Shown one piece after another: positions 37,740-49,409 of a DNA stretch of 64,000 nucleotides (the stretch's first letter is position 1; each line of letters starts with the position of its first letter). The position numbers were made by a program, and so were the translations under genes. Where the stretch lies: NCBI RefSeq assembly GCF_033807715.1, contig NC_084607.1, positions 18,230,441 to 18,294,440 of the forward strand, read 5' to 3'. This DNA comes from Cololabis saira (Eukaryota > Chordata > Actinopteri > Beloniformes > Belonidae). The notes under the pieces were generated by a model that saw only the letters and a program-made list of their open reading frames with translations, was not told the origin of the DNA and made no database searches.

Positions 37740-38830
37740 ACTTTCAAGTGTACTGCAAGTTAGTACTAATCACATGCACTTGATTAACTGGTCAGCAGAA
37801 GTTGTCAGAACTCTATAAAAGCAGATGTTTTGGCCGTCTGGTTGTTTTTTAGGTATGTGCTACACAATGCCAAGAAGGAAAGACATTAACCATGGTCTCA
37901 GAGAGGCAACTATTGATGCACATCAGTCTGGAAGGGGTCATAAAACAATTACCAAAGAAACTTTGGTTCTATGTTCTATGGTGAGAAGAATGATTCACAA
38001 ATAGAATGTATACAAGACGCTTCTCTTACAAGGATTGAACATTCAGGCAAGTATGGAGCAGTAATTTGCTAAATCATAGGATCTTACTTCATACACTACT
38101 GTAAATGTGGACACACTTGGTCAGACCTGCGATGAAGGGTTTCCATGAAAAAGCCCCGTCTCTCTTAAAAGAACATGATGGCACAGCTTAAACATGCAAA
38201 TTTATGATCAACTTGGCAGCTGCTGACGTAGGTAAGATTCACTTAATACCCTTTTCTTTATTGTTTCTTCTCCAGTAGGGCGAAGAAACAAAATCATCAA
38301 TCAAGTAATGCTTTACTTTCCTGTGTTCATGATTCTGAATATTAGCTTTGTGTGGATGTATTTATCATCAGTCAAAATGATGCAGATTAGATATCTGGTA
38401 GTGGAAAAGGTAATCTCTGGTGTGTTTGGAAGAGTATCATATCAACAATGGAGAGTTCTTTGGAGTTTAGTAAGAGTTGTTGATGCTCAATGAGATAGAA
38501 ATAACTAAGTGTTCCTGAAGAGTCTGGACCCCATCAGTCAACGATACTAAAGACAGATATGAAAGATAACGTAGTCAAACCAAAAAACCGCTGAGAATAA
38601 AATTGACGTATAAGACAGGAAGATGAGAAACATTTTCACATTTAAATGACAAATATCTATGGATAAAGCTAATGTTCTAGTATACAAAGCTCACTTTATC
38701 TGTAAAAGATGGTGGTGGTAGTGTCATGGTGCCGCTTATTTATTTTTTATCTAGGTTAAGACTTTCTGCCATTATTTTTGGAAGACTGGATTCTGAATTC
38801 TATTAGTGAACTCAGCAGAGAATAATGCCA
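37740..38830 (+). pseudogene. Degenerate Tc1-like transposon
   Basis: Blocks match a common vertebrate Tc1-like element in order. They include CTCTATAAAAGCAGATGTTTTGGC (37810 onwards), ATGCCAAGAAGGAAAGACAT (37867, encoding MPRRKDI), GGTCATAAAACAATTACCAA, the AAAAGAACATGATGGCACAGC block (38165) and a GATGGTGGTGGTAGTGTCATGG block (38708), the usual GGGSVM motif. Stops and deletions break the transposase many times. Confidence 0.66.
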
Positions 38831-39171
38831 GGACCTCTGTCTGTGAACTGAGGCTCAACATAAATGGGTCATGCGATGAGTCACCACCGTAACACCGCAC
38901 TCGACTTTGCTGCTATTCAGAGAACAACAGCATCTTCTCTGAAGGGCTTGGTTTCACATGCATGCTTTTCACGTTTGACTTTAGCCCTGCCATCCCAGTC
39001 TGTGATATGTGCCACCTGATTTCAGAACAATAACAGATGAAAAGAAAAAATAGAGAAGCAGAGGAAATAGTTCACTGAAGCTATTGTTTCAGCGACAAGC
39101 CTGCAAGGCTGAGCGTAAAAACTTTTATTGACTAGAAACTTTTAAAATACTTTGTAGAAAGCAGTTTCAAC

Positions 39172-42100
39172 ATGTCCACTGAACATAGAAATCGGAAATG
39201 GATACTGATGCTCCAATTTCTGGGTGGTAAGTGCAGGATTTATATCTAATATATACGGCAAAATTATGACGTTCAAAAAAGGCTTACAAAAATACATGTT
39301 TCAGGTGTCCTTTGCAGTGCCTGGAATGTGGAGTATCAACAGCAACGCATTTGTGCAGTGAGAGGCTCACCTGTTATCATTTTTTGTACGTTTAGCTATC
39401 CTGACGCAAATACCGTACAAAGTGTGAAGTGGGGTCATGAAAGAAGTCATTTATACGATGGGCCTTTCATTTATGATAGTGACTCAAAAAATGAATCATC
39501 AAGATTTCGCTACATTGGTGACAAAAGAAACAACTGTTCATTTAAAATACTCAACGTGGAGTCTAACGATACTGGGAAATACGCCTTCAGATTTGTAACA
39601 TCTGGCACAGAAGAGGAAAAGTTTACTGGTGCAAATGGCCCAATACTACACATTCTTGGTGAGTTTTCTTTTTATTTCCATTGAACAAAAGACACTCTGT
39701 AAAATAGTCTGTATGATAGCAAAATAGTCTATTCATTTATAAAGTTTTTAACATGATGTACACTTTGCTCTTTTAGCTTTGAAGATTGATGTAACAAAAC
39801 AAAGAAGTGACATTGTGAAGGAAGGTGATTCATTGAACCTCACCTGCATCAACAGCTGTGATGGTGCGATTTCATCAGCATTCACCTGGTTTAAAGATGG
39901 AGAACCCTTTAATGAAGAACCAGCCATTTATTTCAAAAACATTTCCTTCATAAATTCTGGAAACTACAGCTGCTCTCTGAAAGGACACAATGGGACAAAT
40001 TCAGAACTTGTACATTTAGACGTTGAGCGTAAGTATTGGGCTTAAATGCCATCGTCAGCACCTGCAACAGATCGTGTGGAGAATCATCTCTCAAAAGATT
40101 TTGTTAAGAGTTGTCTGAGAAGCTAATGTTTAGTTTTCTTTCAGATGGCCCTAAGAGCACATCAGCATCTGCTACATCAGAAGAGGTAGATGCTGGAAGC
40201 AATGTCACTCTGATCTGCAGCAGCCACGCAAACCCACCAGTGGAGAATTTCACCTGGTTTAAAATGCACAATAAGACGGCGGTTGGACATCATCCTGAAT
40301 ATCATATTAAGGAACTTTTTAAGATTGATGAAGGCCAGTATTTCTGCACTGCCACTAACAAACATGGGAGCCAGAACTCACCTCTTGTGACGTTAAAGCT
40401 TAAAGGTACATTTTTTCCCATTTGCACAAAGATAAATGGCTTCATGGTTTAAAATTTAAAAATATATTGCATCTTTTTTGTGCATAAATTCAAATGTAAT
40501 CGAGAGTTCTAGATTACATTACAATTCCTGTAATTCCCATAATGTCAGACAATATTTTGATTTACATGGGAATTACATTGCATTGTACAGATTACTTGCA
40601 TTTTAAGGTTACAGTTCCTGCAGAGATCACACTTGAAGGTGCTTGCAATGTTCCTGTTAGGAATATTATGGTTGAAAAAGGCATTACATTTTGGTGCAGA
40701 TCCACTTCATGTTTTTTACATTAGTTAAAATAAGGCATTTTCGGGAAGTGGAGTTAGTACAATTTTCACTTAAAGTGGTGTCATAATGGCTTACGTTGTA
40801 TTCTGTTGACATACCTATAAATGAGAAGGATTAGATAGATAAAGATAGATAGATGGATACTTTATTGATCCTGAAGGAAGTTTAGGGCATCCAGCTGAAA
40901 AAAAAACACTATAAAAAACACTTAACACTAGACAACTGACTCACCACTCAGACATTCAGACACGCATACACAAATGACATACATTTATGAAGACATGTTC
41001 AGGGGGAGTGGAGACAGTGTAGCTCGGGTGAATAGTGCAAAGTACAAGAGATAAATAAATGAATAAATTACAAATAAATTACAAAAATGAGTCTGTGGGT
41101 GGGTGATGGGGTAGGCAGAGGTAAACCTATGCGGAGACGTCCAGCTCCGTCCTCCCCTTCAGTGAGATGATGTAGAGCTGAATGGCCCTGGGAACATTAG
41201 AGTTCCTCAGCCTGTTTGATGAGCATGACAGTGACAGGAGTCTGTCACTGAATATGCTTCTCTGTTTATTGAGAGCACTGTGTAGAGTGTTGGCTGACCA
41301 GTCCAGTTTATTGTCCAGGACTACACCCAGGTACTTGTAGGTGTTGACCACCTGCACAACGACCCTCTCAATGGTGACTGGTGGCAATGCAGGCTGAAGC
41401 CTACGATATACTTCTGAATATAAGACTGTTTTGACCATCATTAACTATAAATACAGTGCTAAGCACAAAACATTTTTAATTAACAGTTTAATGCCAACGG
41501 AAAAATTAACATTACAGTAGACAATATAGTGACACAAAGACTGTAATTGATAAAAATATAAAAGGTCACTTACAATCATAACATTGTCTTTAAACAAGTA
41601 GATACATTAATATATTGCTCTATGTTCATTTTCATTTAATTTTATTCTTTATTTCATTCAAAAAACAAAACAATTAAATACAAATAAATAAAAATGTTCC
41701 TAACTTGTGAATGAAAATGGAGCAGAAAGAAGAAGAATCTTATCTGATCTGCCCCTTTCACAAATAACATAAATTAAAAATAATAATACAAAAACAACAA
41801 CTAAGTGTGTTTGGGGTTAGTGAAGATGTTTTTTTTCATATTGCATATTGCAATAGTTTTTGGACCCAAGGAAGAAAGATTGAAAGTTGGTTCATTACGA
41901 GTCAGCCAGAGCCCTTGGGTCGTTAGGTGCAGGTCTACTTTCTGTTCCCAGAGTCAAAACTAAACATCAAGAGGCAGCTTACAGTTTTTATGCTTCTCGT
42001 GTGTGGAATGAACCCATAAAACTGCAGCTCTGCTGAAACTCTCACCTTTCAAATCAAGTAGGTTGAGCGGGTGCCCCTGCAGGCAGCGCAGGTTTGTGTC

Positions 42101-43162
42101 CCTGCCTATCGCTCTTTGCTGTGCGTCTTCCCCCTCTCTCTACTAACTTCCTGTCCACGTACTTTCCCCATAAAGACCTCAAGTGCCACAAAAATCTTAA
42201 AAAAAGTTTTTTCCATTTGCCACTGATTTTCATCAAAATAATTTAAACATTTTAGTGGTTTTAGTCCTATTTTAAACCTATATTTAAATGTTTCTTTTAC
42301 ATCTTGCTGTTTTGTTCTGTGTAAAGCATTTGGAATTGCCTTGTACATAAAAATACTGTATGAATAAACTGCCTTGCCTTGTATTAAATGAATGATCCAT
42401 TCTAATGAATGCCTCTCCTCTCAGAGAACTGGACCACAAAATACAGAAATATACTCATCGTCGCTGCTTCATTTGTGATGCTCCTCATTGTGATGCTCCT
42501 CTTTGTGACCACTGTTGTAACCATCAGAAGGTAAACAATATTTATGCAAGACCATTACTGTCAAACATTGAGTGATGATCTTAAAATGTTTGTTAATCTG
42601 TTTCAGAGGCTGCAATAAAAGAACGACGTGCTCAGAATCAAATGGTGATGTAAATCTACAGGTGACCAAAATTACTGCTTAATGCTAATTCCAATTACAG
42701 CCAACTGAAACATGTATACGAACATAAAATAAAACAAAAGTTGACTTTTCTCCCCTATTCATGATCATATCTAGAATGCATTGTACGTCAACTGGCCGAC
42801 GCCTGACATGAGCCAAGCACAAAAGAGAAGTCGCTGTGAACCTGAAATAATTTATGCAGTTGTCGTCCCCAGAAGAAAGTCAGACATGTGAGATGGTTTC
42901 ACATTTGTAACACGTTTTTTTTAAGACTAATTCATTGCTTCAGCGTCAGTCATCATCTGTCACCTGCAGGGCGCAGCAGACAGACACCCATGACGACGGG
43001 GAATGTGTGACTTACAGCACAGTGTGCAGGTAAAGGTCAACAAGCACACGTTTCATTAATAATTGTGAGCTTAAGGCAGCCTGACAGCAAATATGTCTCT
43101 CTCGTTTGTTTGTTCTGTTTTTCAGGGCCCAGACATTAAATCACTTATATACTGAGCCTTAA
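39172..43162 (+). CDS. Siglec/CD22-like sialic-acid-binding Ig receptor
   Basis: Nine exons (39172-39226, 39305-39658, 39777-40028, 40145-40405, 42425-42530, 42607-42661, 42775-42887, 42970-43029 and 43126-43162) give 430 aa. A signal peptide (about 1-24) precedes a Siglec-type V-set domain (25-136), two C2-set domains (137-220, 221-307), one membrane segment (317-341) and an 89-residue tail. The V-set is diagnostic. Cys46 pairs with Cys96 on strand E, because the usual F-strand Cys is Phe113. Arg114 in KYAFRF is the conserved sialate-binding Arg. Cys35 and the extra Cys of domain 2 would form the Siglec inter-domain bond. The tail has two ITIMs (IIYAVV, Tyr388; VTYSTV, Tyr414) and a Grb2-type YVNW (Tyr365), so it should inhibit via SHP phosphatases, probably on leukocytes. 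Each Ig domain is one phase-1 exon. Intron 4 holds two LINE pieces. A one-to-one human ortholog cannot be named. Confidence 0.9.
40835..41441 (-). mobile_element. 5'-truncated LINE (minus strand) in the Siglec-like gene
   Basis: The minus-strand frame 41441-41127 contains NTYKYLGVVLDNKLDW, the end of a non-LTR reverse transcriptase. Its 3' end is at the low-coordinate side: ATACTTTATTGATCCTGAAGG next to a short (GATA)n array (40835-40858), the classic fish LINE tail seen in reverse. Confidence 0.82.
41870..42385 (+). mobile_element. L2-like LINE 3' end
   Basis: The frame near 41933-42034 reads LLSVPRVKTKHQEAAYSFYA then SRVWNEP, the conserved C-terminus of L2/Maui-type ORF2. The 3'UTR ends TGTAAAGCATTTGGAATTGC and then GAATAAACTGCCTTGCCTTG, which is typical of fish L2. 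It is strongly 5'-truncated and ends 40 bp before the transmembrane exon. Confidence 0.75.
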
Positions 43163-43560
43163 AGACATCAAACATCTTTTGGAGTAATAGGTGTATCTAT
43201 CTTGAGGTGGGTTTTTTTTTAAGTCTAACACGTTTGTGAAATAGTGTTTGCACAAAGGCAGTATGCAAATTATATATATATGTATAGTTAAATGCTGAGA
43301 TTGTCACACTTGCAACAACACAACTTTAAATATTCAAGCAAGTCATTGAGGAGAATCTGTTTTTGTAAATGGGTTATTAAGGTCTGTTGAAGTGCTTGTG
43401 AATGTTCCCCCATTTGTTGTATGAGAATATGAACATTTACTTGCTATTTGTAAGTTTCATTCTGAGATGCTTCGAATTTTCAGAAAAATTCATCTGACTG
43501 TAAATGTTGAAGTGATTTGAAACACAGAGCAGCAATAAAAGGTCTCAACTGTGAATTCTT
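43163..43560 (+). other. 3'UTR of the Siglec-like gene
   Basis: Noncoding sequence after the stop, with AATAAA at 43534-43539 followed by GT-rich sequence. The transcript probably ends near 43560. Confidence 0.6.
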
Positions 43561-46125
43561 CAGGTTAAAGCTGCATTTGACTGAATGTGAAATGTTTTTA
43601 CTGTTGATACTGAGGTTCTGTCTGGCTTTGTTTTAATTGATGTCTTCACAATATTAGCTTTTTTGTGAAACGCATTCATCATTAAAAATGCCTCATTCTT
43701 GACTGAGGAGCTTATTTGCAGTCTAATTGGCAAAAGGTCTTTGACAGGCTTCCTTATTTCTGTTCGTGACTCAATAGAGAACTCTGGAAAGCCCCTCTGA
43801 GTAAACGCTCCTCTCGCTGTTTTCTTCTTCTGTGTGTGCTTTTAAACTTCCCTCAGACATTCACATCTTTATTCCTACAGTGTAACACATTTTCCTCAAG
43901 GAAATGTATTTTTGATATTACCATTGCAGAACATTTCATTACTACTTTATTCAACATGGTAAAAGATAGTGAAATCTATCTGAAATCTGACAGCCTGAAT
44001 GTGGCAAGATTCTCAGTATAACTCCAAGTTACCATGGCAATAAACCAAGATGAAATGAAACAGAATCCAAATTGAGCTACCTTGCTGAAACACCTCAGAT
44101 TGGTGTTTCAGCAAGTCAAAGCTAGTGACTCGTGTAGATGAGTACAGCAGTCCTGTGAAATCTTTTGGTTGAAATGACTCATTGTTGCAAATGCAGTCAA
44201 CTTCTGGCCCAGTCTGCCCTCTGCTGACTCTCTGAGAATACACGTGTATATCCCAGGTTTTAAAATAGAGTTGACTGTTCTCAATATAAACGACAAACTC
44301 CTCAGATGTTGAGTCAGCATCATGTGAGAGCTACAGAGGCTCAGCTCATAACAAAATAAAGGTCACCTCGCAGGCATCACTATATAAAAAAACCAGCAGG
44401 GTGAATGTTTTATTTTTTTTACCCTTTAGTGAACATGTATTTCCTGTTTAGGTGAACTAGATTCAGAAAATGTTGCATCACACTTTTATTTTGACTGAAA
44501 AATTGTGTAATTAGCTGCCACACAAACCTGTTTGAGTGTGAGCGACCGGGTGGTCACCTCGTTGCAGGATGTGATCAACCTGGACTTTGTTTGGAAGAGT
44601 GGGAAAGAGGGAGTGGCAGTTTGATGTTTTTTACAAAAAGTAGTTTTATTGCAAACCAGACAGTCCATAAACAGTGCACAGAGGTCACCAAACTGAGGGT
44701 GGAAAAGTAAACCAAACCGATAACATAAACAGAATAACTGGTTTTTACTTTTAGCACGGTTGCTGCTCCCTCCAGCAGGCCAACAGACCTACCCTCATTC
44801 CACCTGAGACTGGAATGCAGACATCCTTAAATAGTGCCAACCTGAAATACCGTCAATTAGGACAAAACAAAACCAAGGGGGATTTCAAACAAACTAAATT
44901 AGCATAAATCAATTATCAGACCCTCACAAGAATATAACTGAAAAACAAAATAGAACATTTCGTACATATACGCTATCCAATAAGTTTCCCCTTTCGTTAT
45001 TTCCTAAAATTAACCTTGAAGCCATTATCCCAACACTCCACCCCCCTACCCACTATGGCCTGCACCTCCTACTCTCGTTCAGGTAACCAACCACACCAGC
45101 TGCTGCACCAGGTGTGCTGCACGCTCATCTGCCTAGGAGTGATTAACCTGATCCGGAAGAGCAGGAAGTAAGTGCACACAAATATGTTAAACAAAACAAA
45201 AAACCACAAAAATGTAAATGGAAAAACAGAATGTAAATGAACAAGAAAAAGTGGGTTACCAAACACCAACCCCACCAATAATACCTTCATGCAGTGGTGA
45301 GAAGGGGAATATCACCTTCTCACAAGGACCTTTTGTTCTGATCTTTTATAACTTTAAACAATCACCATTGCATATATCAATCAAACATGCAGGTCTTTTG
45401 TAACCACTTCCCTCCAAACCAGCTACCTTTTCTTTTTCATTCCCATTTTAACTACTTTAGTTAAAATACTGTAGCCTATATTAAAAGTATGTTTTAAAAC
45501 ATTCTCTTTGCCTTAATTTTGTAATAAGTAAAAATTCCACATTTTACTCACCATGTGGGAAATCCAGTATTCAGTAGCCTTAGTATAGGCAGAGTAATGT
45601 AATGCCATTGGCCACTGCTGGGCTGCTGTTTTAGTTCAAAGTCAAAATGAAAGTAAATCTGTCTTCTTGCATTTGTCAGAATATGTATTTATTTATTTTT
45701 TACAAGGGACTGTGCTACATACTGGGAGTATGGATGACTTACATATTTGTAGTATGGATTTACACTGCTGGAAAGCTTTTTTTTGATGTGTAGTTGTCTT
45801 TGCGGATTATAGTAAATCAGGTAGCACTAAGAGCTAGAGCTGAGATAACTTAATATTGTACAGTATACTAATATACAGTTCCAGTCGAAAGTGATTTGAC
45901 TGGTCACTTATTTGTTTCATTTACAGAAACAAATAACTGGGTGTGTCCAAACCTTCCAATGGTACTGCTTGTACAAAGCTTTCCTACCCAGCCAACATTT
46001 GTACATGGGGCCTCTCTCACATTATGTCACTACTACAGCAAGTTCTGGTTATTATTCCAATTTGAAATTGTTCAAAACAAAAACAAACATTTAAAATTAT
46101 GCACAATGAAGACAACAGTTATAGA
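43561..46125. other. Intergenic DNA with an uncertain Ig-like relic
   Basis: No complete gene is seen. On the minus strand near 44320-44200 a frame reads LSFILRTVNSILKPGIYTC, which resembles the E-F strand end of an Ig V-set domain; no start, acceptor or matching first Cys was found. 44500-45200 looks repeat-derived but no family was recognised. Confidence 0.4.
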
Positions 46126-46320
46126 ATAGAATAGAATAAAATAGAATCCTTTATTGTCACTGTAAACATTGTTTCCAACATCGCTGTGAAAATCTGTTTA
46201 GCAGCTCCACATGACAGCATAACACACAGCAAGAATCAACACACACAGAAACAACAAGAATAATAAATAAATAAAATCACTTATGCAAAATTGTAATATA
46301 AAATATAAAATTAACTGTAC
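46126..46320 (-). mobile_element. LINE 3' tail (minus strand)
   Basis: (GAATA)n units at about 46127-46147 adjoin CCTTTATTGTCACTGTAAAC, the reverse-strand end of a fish non-LTR retrotransposon. Little of the body remains. Confidence 0.55.
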
Positions 46321-46394
46321 ATGTAGTGCAGGGCGAGAGATAAATACTTTCTGGGGCAATTATTGCACTTGGTTCCACCATTTGTAATTTTAGG

Positions 46395-47350
46395 ATGAAT
46401 AACACCAGAATCCCAAAAGTCACTGGAAGGTTTAAAGGTCTGGATAGAAGTCAGATATTCTGTAACCTCTGTAATGTCAACCGTATTGGAGATGAGTTTC
46501 ATATTTTGTTTGAATGTAAAAATGTAAATATAATGAATCTCAGACAAATATATTTACCAAAGTGTCATACAAACCGACCATCTATGTTTAAATTGATTTT
46601 GTTACTACAATCAAATTTTTATACTCTAAGATGTGCCACGCTGATGAAGTTCATGATCATTACACAAGGCAGGTAACCATGGGTATTTTTGTACTACCAG
46701 CTGCAAGATCATGCTCTATGCAAAAAACTGTTCTATATCGTTCTATTTCTTTATGGAATAAGTTGCCAGATTGCTTAAGACACACTACTTCTGTAATGGT
46801 TTTTAAAAAACATCTTAAAAAAAGTATGTTGGCTGAATACTATTAAAGTAACAATTAGCAGTCAGTTAGGTTTTTACTAGAGTTTTGATTTCATAACATG
46901 TAGAATTCTCGTTTTGTTTTGATCTCATGGATACCATGTTTAATTTTAATCTGTCTTGACTTCTAAACATGTTCTAGTCAATAGTCTAAACCAAGCTTTG
47001 ATTGTGTGTTATCTTTAATTGTACCTAGTGATGATTTTTAGAACAGTGTTCTTGTAACATCTGACATTGTTTTATTTTGATTTTATTCTCAATGCTTTGT
47101 GCATGTACATTATTTTCATTGTTTTGTGCATGTACAGAGTAGGATGGGGTTGTGTGGTGGGAGGTGGATGGGTGGGTTGGGATTTTGGAGTGCTTAGTAT
47201 AGTCCAAGCTCATTCAGTTTAGCTCTATTCACGTAGTAATGTACGAATTTTATATATGTTACATTTATATGTATTTTATGTGTAGACCCCAGGAAGACTA
47301 GCTGTTACCATGGGTGACAGCTAATGGGGATCTTAATAAACGATAAACAA
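46395..47350 (+). mobile_element. 5'-truncated LINE (plus strand)
   Basis: Two frames in succession encode the C-terminal part of a LINE ORF2. The first (46395-46676) has FCNLCNVNRIGDEFHILFEC, a zinc-knuckle motif. The second (46631-46846) has SISLWNKLPDCLR, the terminal motif. The 3'UTR ends in ACCCCAGGAAGACTAGCTGT and ATGGGGATCTTAATAAACG, frequent in fish LINEs. One frameshift separates the two frames. Confidence 0.8.
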
Positions 47351-47560
47351 TAAATGAGTTAAATGTTACTTATAAATTAGGCGCCTTTTTGAAAAATGTC
47401 CTTCCTCTGTTTAAATATTTATTTTGCCAAATTGAGTATTTTAGTTGAACATGTACAGCCCGCCACTTGCTATAAATGTACTTGTACATTTATATAACAT
47501 TTGTAAATGTTTGTATACTTGTGCTCCATACCATGTGATCATCTCCGTGAGTTAAAATAA

Positions 47561-47606
<46 letters not shown>
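47561..47606 (+). repeat. (GAT)n microsatellite at a LINE-like tail
   Basis: About 15 GAT units after GTTAAAATAAAT, which looks like a retrotransposon 3' end. Confidence 0.9.
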
Positions 47607-47607
<1 letters not shown>

Positions 47608-47779
47608 ACGACTGTGTGAATAAGCTTTTGTGAGATAATGGGTAATATGTATAGTGATTTCTCTGTAAGTGCTCAGATTTAATGTAAAAAAAAGAATTGT
47701 TTAGAAAAACAGAAAGTAGAATACTGAAAGAGTGATACATTTAGCTACTCGTTTTACTGAAATATTATTAATAACTCCT

Positions 47780-48015
47780 TAATATAACTTTTCATTTCAC
47801 TTCAGACTCAGACGGAAACTCATACGATAATATTTTTTAGAGAAAACTGTACGAGTTGACGCCCATTTCTGACAAAACGAAACTTTATGATGAGCGGAAC
47901 TGAAAGAGACGAGCACCTGAACGCGCCCTCATTAGCTGGACAGCAGCAGCGGCGCCGGGATCACATGGTGGCTCATGAGCGCACATAAACCAACAACGCT
48001 CACAAAACTGTGGGG
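47780..48015 (+). promoter_or_regulatory. rnf213: Probable rnf213 promoter and noncoding first exon
   Basis: A G+C-rich segment ends at a strong donor (GTAAG from 48016), and the first coding exon of rnf213 starts at 49391. A noncoding first exon of about 100-130 bp ending at 48015 is the simplest reading. GAAA/TTTC half-sites cluster around it, including CAAAACGAAACT at 47873-47884 (one mismatch to a reverse-oriented ISRE) and ACTGAAAGAG at 47900. The transcription start is inferred only. Confidence 0.5.
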
Positions 48016-48760
48016 GTAAGTTCATAAATGTTTGTGACAAAAGGAGTCGTAGGGGATACGTCAGCGTATACATTATTATTAATAAAATAGAAATAAGCAC
48101 GTCTGTTTCCCTGAACCCGACATAAAACGTCGCGTGTTTGTTTGCAGTATAAAATGGGCATAATGTCATTTATTCCTGTGTTATGTGTCACACTCGCATG
48201 TTGTTGTTATTGTTAACAGCTGGGCTGGTTAACCGGGAGGCTAGTTAGCCGGCTTGTTGCTCAGTCTCATTAAGGGCGTTTATTCAGTGGTACAACAAAT
48301 GCTGTAGATAATAAATGTGAAGCGCAACTGTGATACCGAAAAAATCAAGTGGATGTTAAGCCTTCATTCTTAGTTTTTCTTGTCAAAAAAGCAGGAAGAG
48401 GTCCCGACGTCTAATATGTGATTGGTTTAAAATGGCAAAGATTTTTTCTTTCTACTGAAAAGAGGTATCACTCGGAAGCGAAAATTGTAGCTTTTCCACT
48501 CCGGTCTCTTTTTCCTTCTTTCTTTCTATCTCGCAGAAACATGAATAAGTTGAATAAGCCTTCAATTAGTCATTTTTAATGCAGTGTTACTTAATTAATG
48601 AGCTGAGGATATCATTCCATCAATCCAGGTTATTAGGTTTTAAACTCTGCCTTATTGAGGTATGTTATGCAAATTATGCAAAAAAGGTTTTATATAATAT
48701 TTTTGTCCAATAAAACTCAGGGTCACACCCTGGTCACGCTGAAGGATTCAAAGCACAGAA

Positions 48761-48774
48761 AGTTTCACTTTCAC
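48761..48774 (+). promoter_or_regulatory. Consensus ISRE in rnf213 intron 1
   Basis: AGTTTCACTTTCAC matches the interferon-stimulated response element AGTTTCNNTTTCNY at every fixed position. It lies about 750 bp after the probable first exon and 650 bp before the first coding exon. Mammalian RNF213 is interferon-induced, so the site fits its gene. Alternatively, it could serve a second promoter. Confidence 0.65.
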
Positions 48775-48821
48775 TTCTAGTCTAATTTAATTACATTTAC
48801 ATAAAACAAATATTATTATAT

Positions 48822-48984
<163 letters not shown>

Positions 48985-49409
48985 AATCATTATTATTATT
49001 GTTTAATTGCACCAGGACAACACATTATGTGATGATTGTTATGCATGGCTGTTATTCTGTGCTACTGGAGATTCAAGTTTTCTTTTGGTGGCTAGTAGGA
49101 GGTCTTACTTTTTTTTTCCTGTCTTTGGTCAGTGTATACAGTATGTGTGTATCCGGTGTGTTTCCCTGACATTCTAACAGAATAATATTGCTATATTGGG
49201 ACATCATAAAGTGTTACAGAGCAGTTTGTGTGGCAAAGCTGTTCAAAGTCCAAATGAGGCAAACAACTTTGTTCCACTTGATCATGGCAGAGCCGATCAC
49301 CCGGCCACAAGACCATGACTGGCAAAATAGAAAGTGAAAGGATTTCCGTCAGTGTGGAATATAAATTGAAAATACCTTCTTCTTTTGTAGCCATAACTGA
49401 GGCCTGAAG

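Larger units (their letters stand above)
35096..39171. other. G-alpha 3'UTR and intergenic DNA before the Siglec-like gene
   Basis: An ATTAAA variant poly(A) signal at 35162-35167 lies 67 bp after the G-alpha stop; an AATAAA near 37586 is a distant alternative. The region contains a foldback MITE (35890-36314) and a dead Tc1-like element (about 37740-38830). No other gene is visible. The promoter of the downstream receptor must lie close to 39172. Confidence 0.5.
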
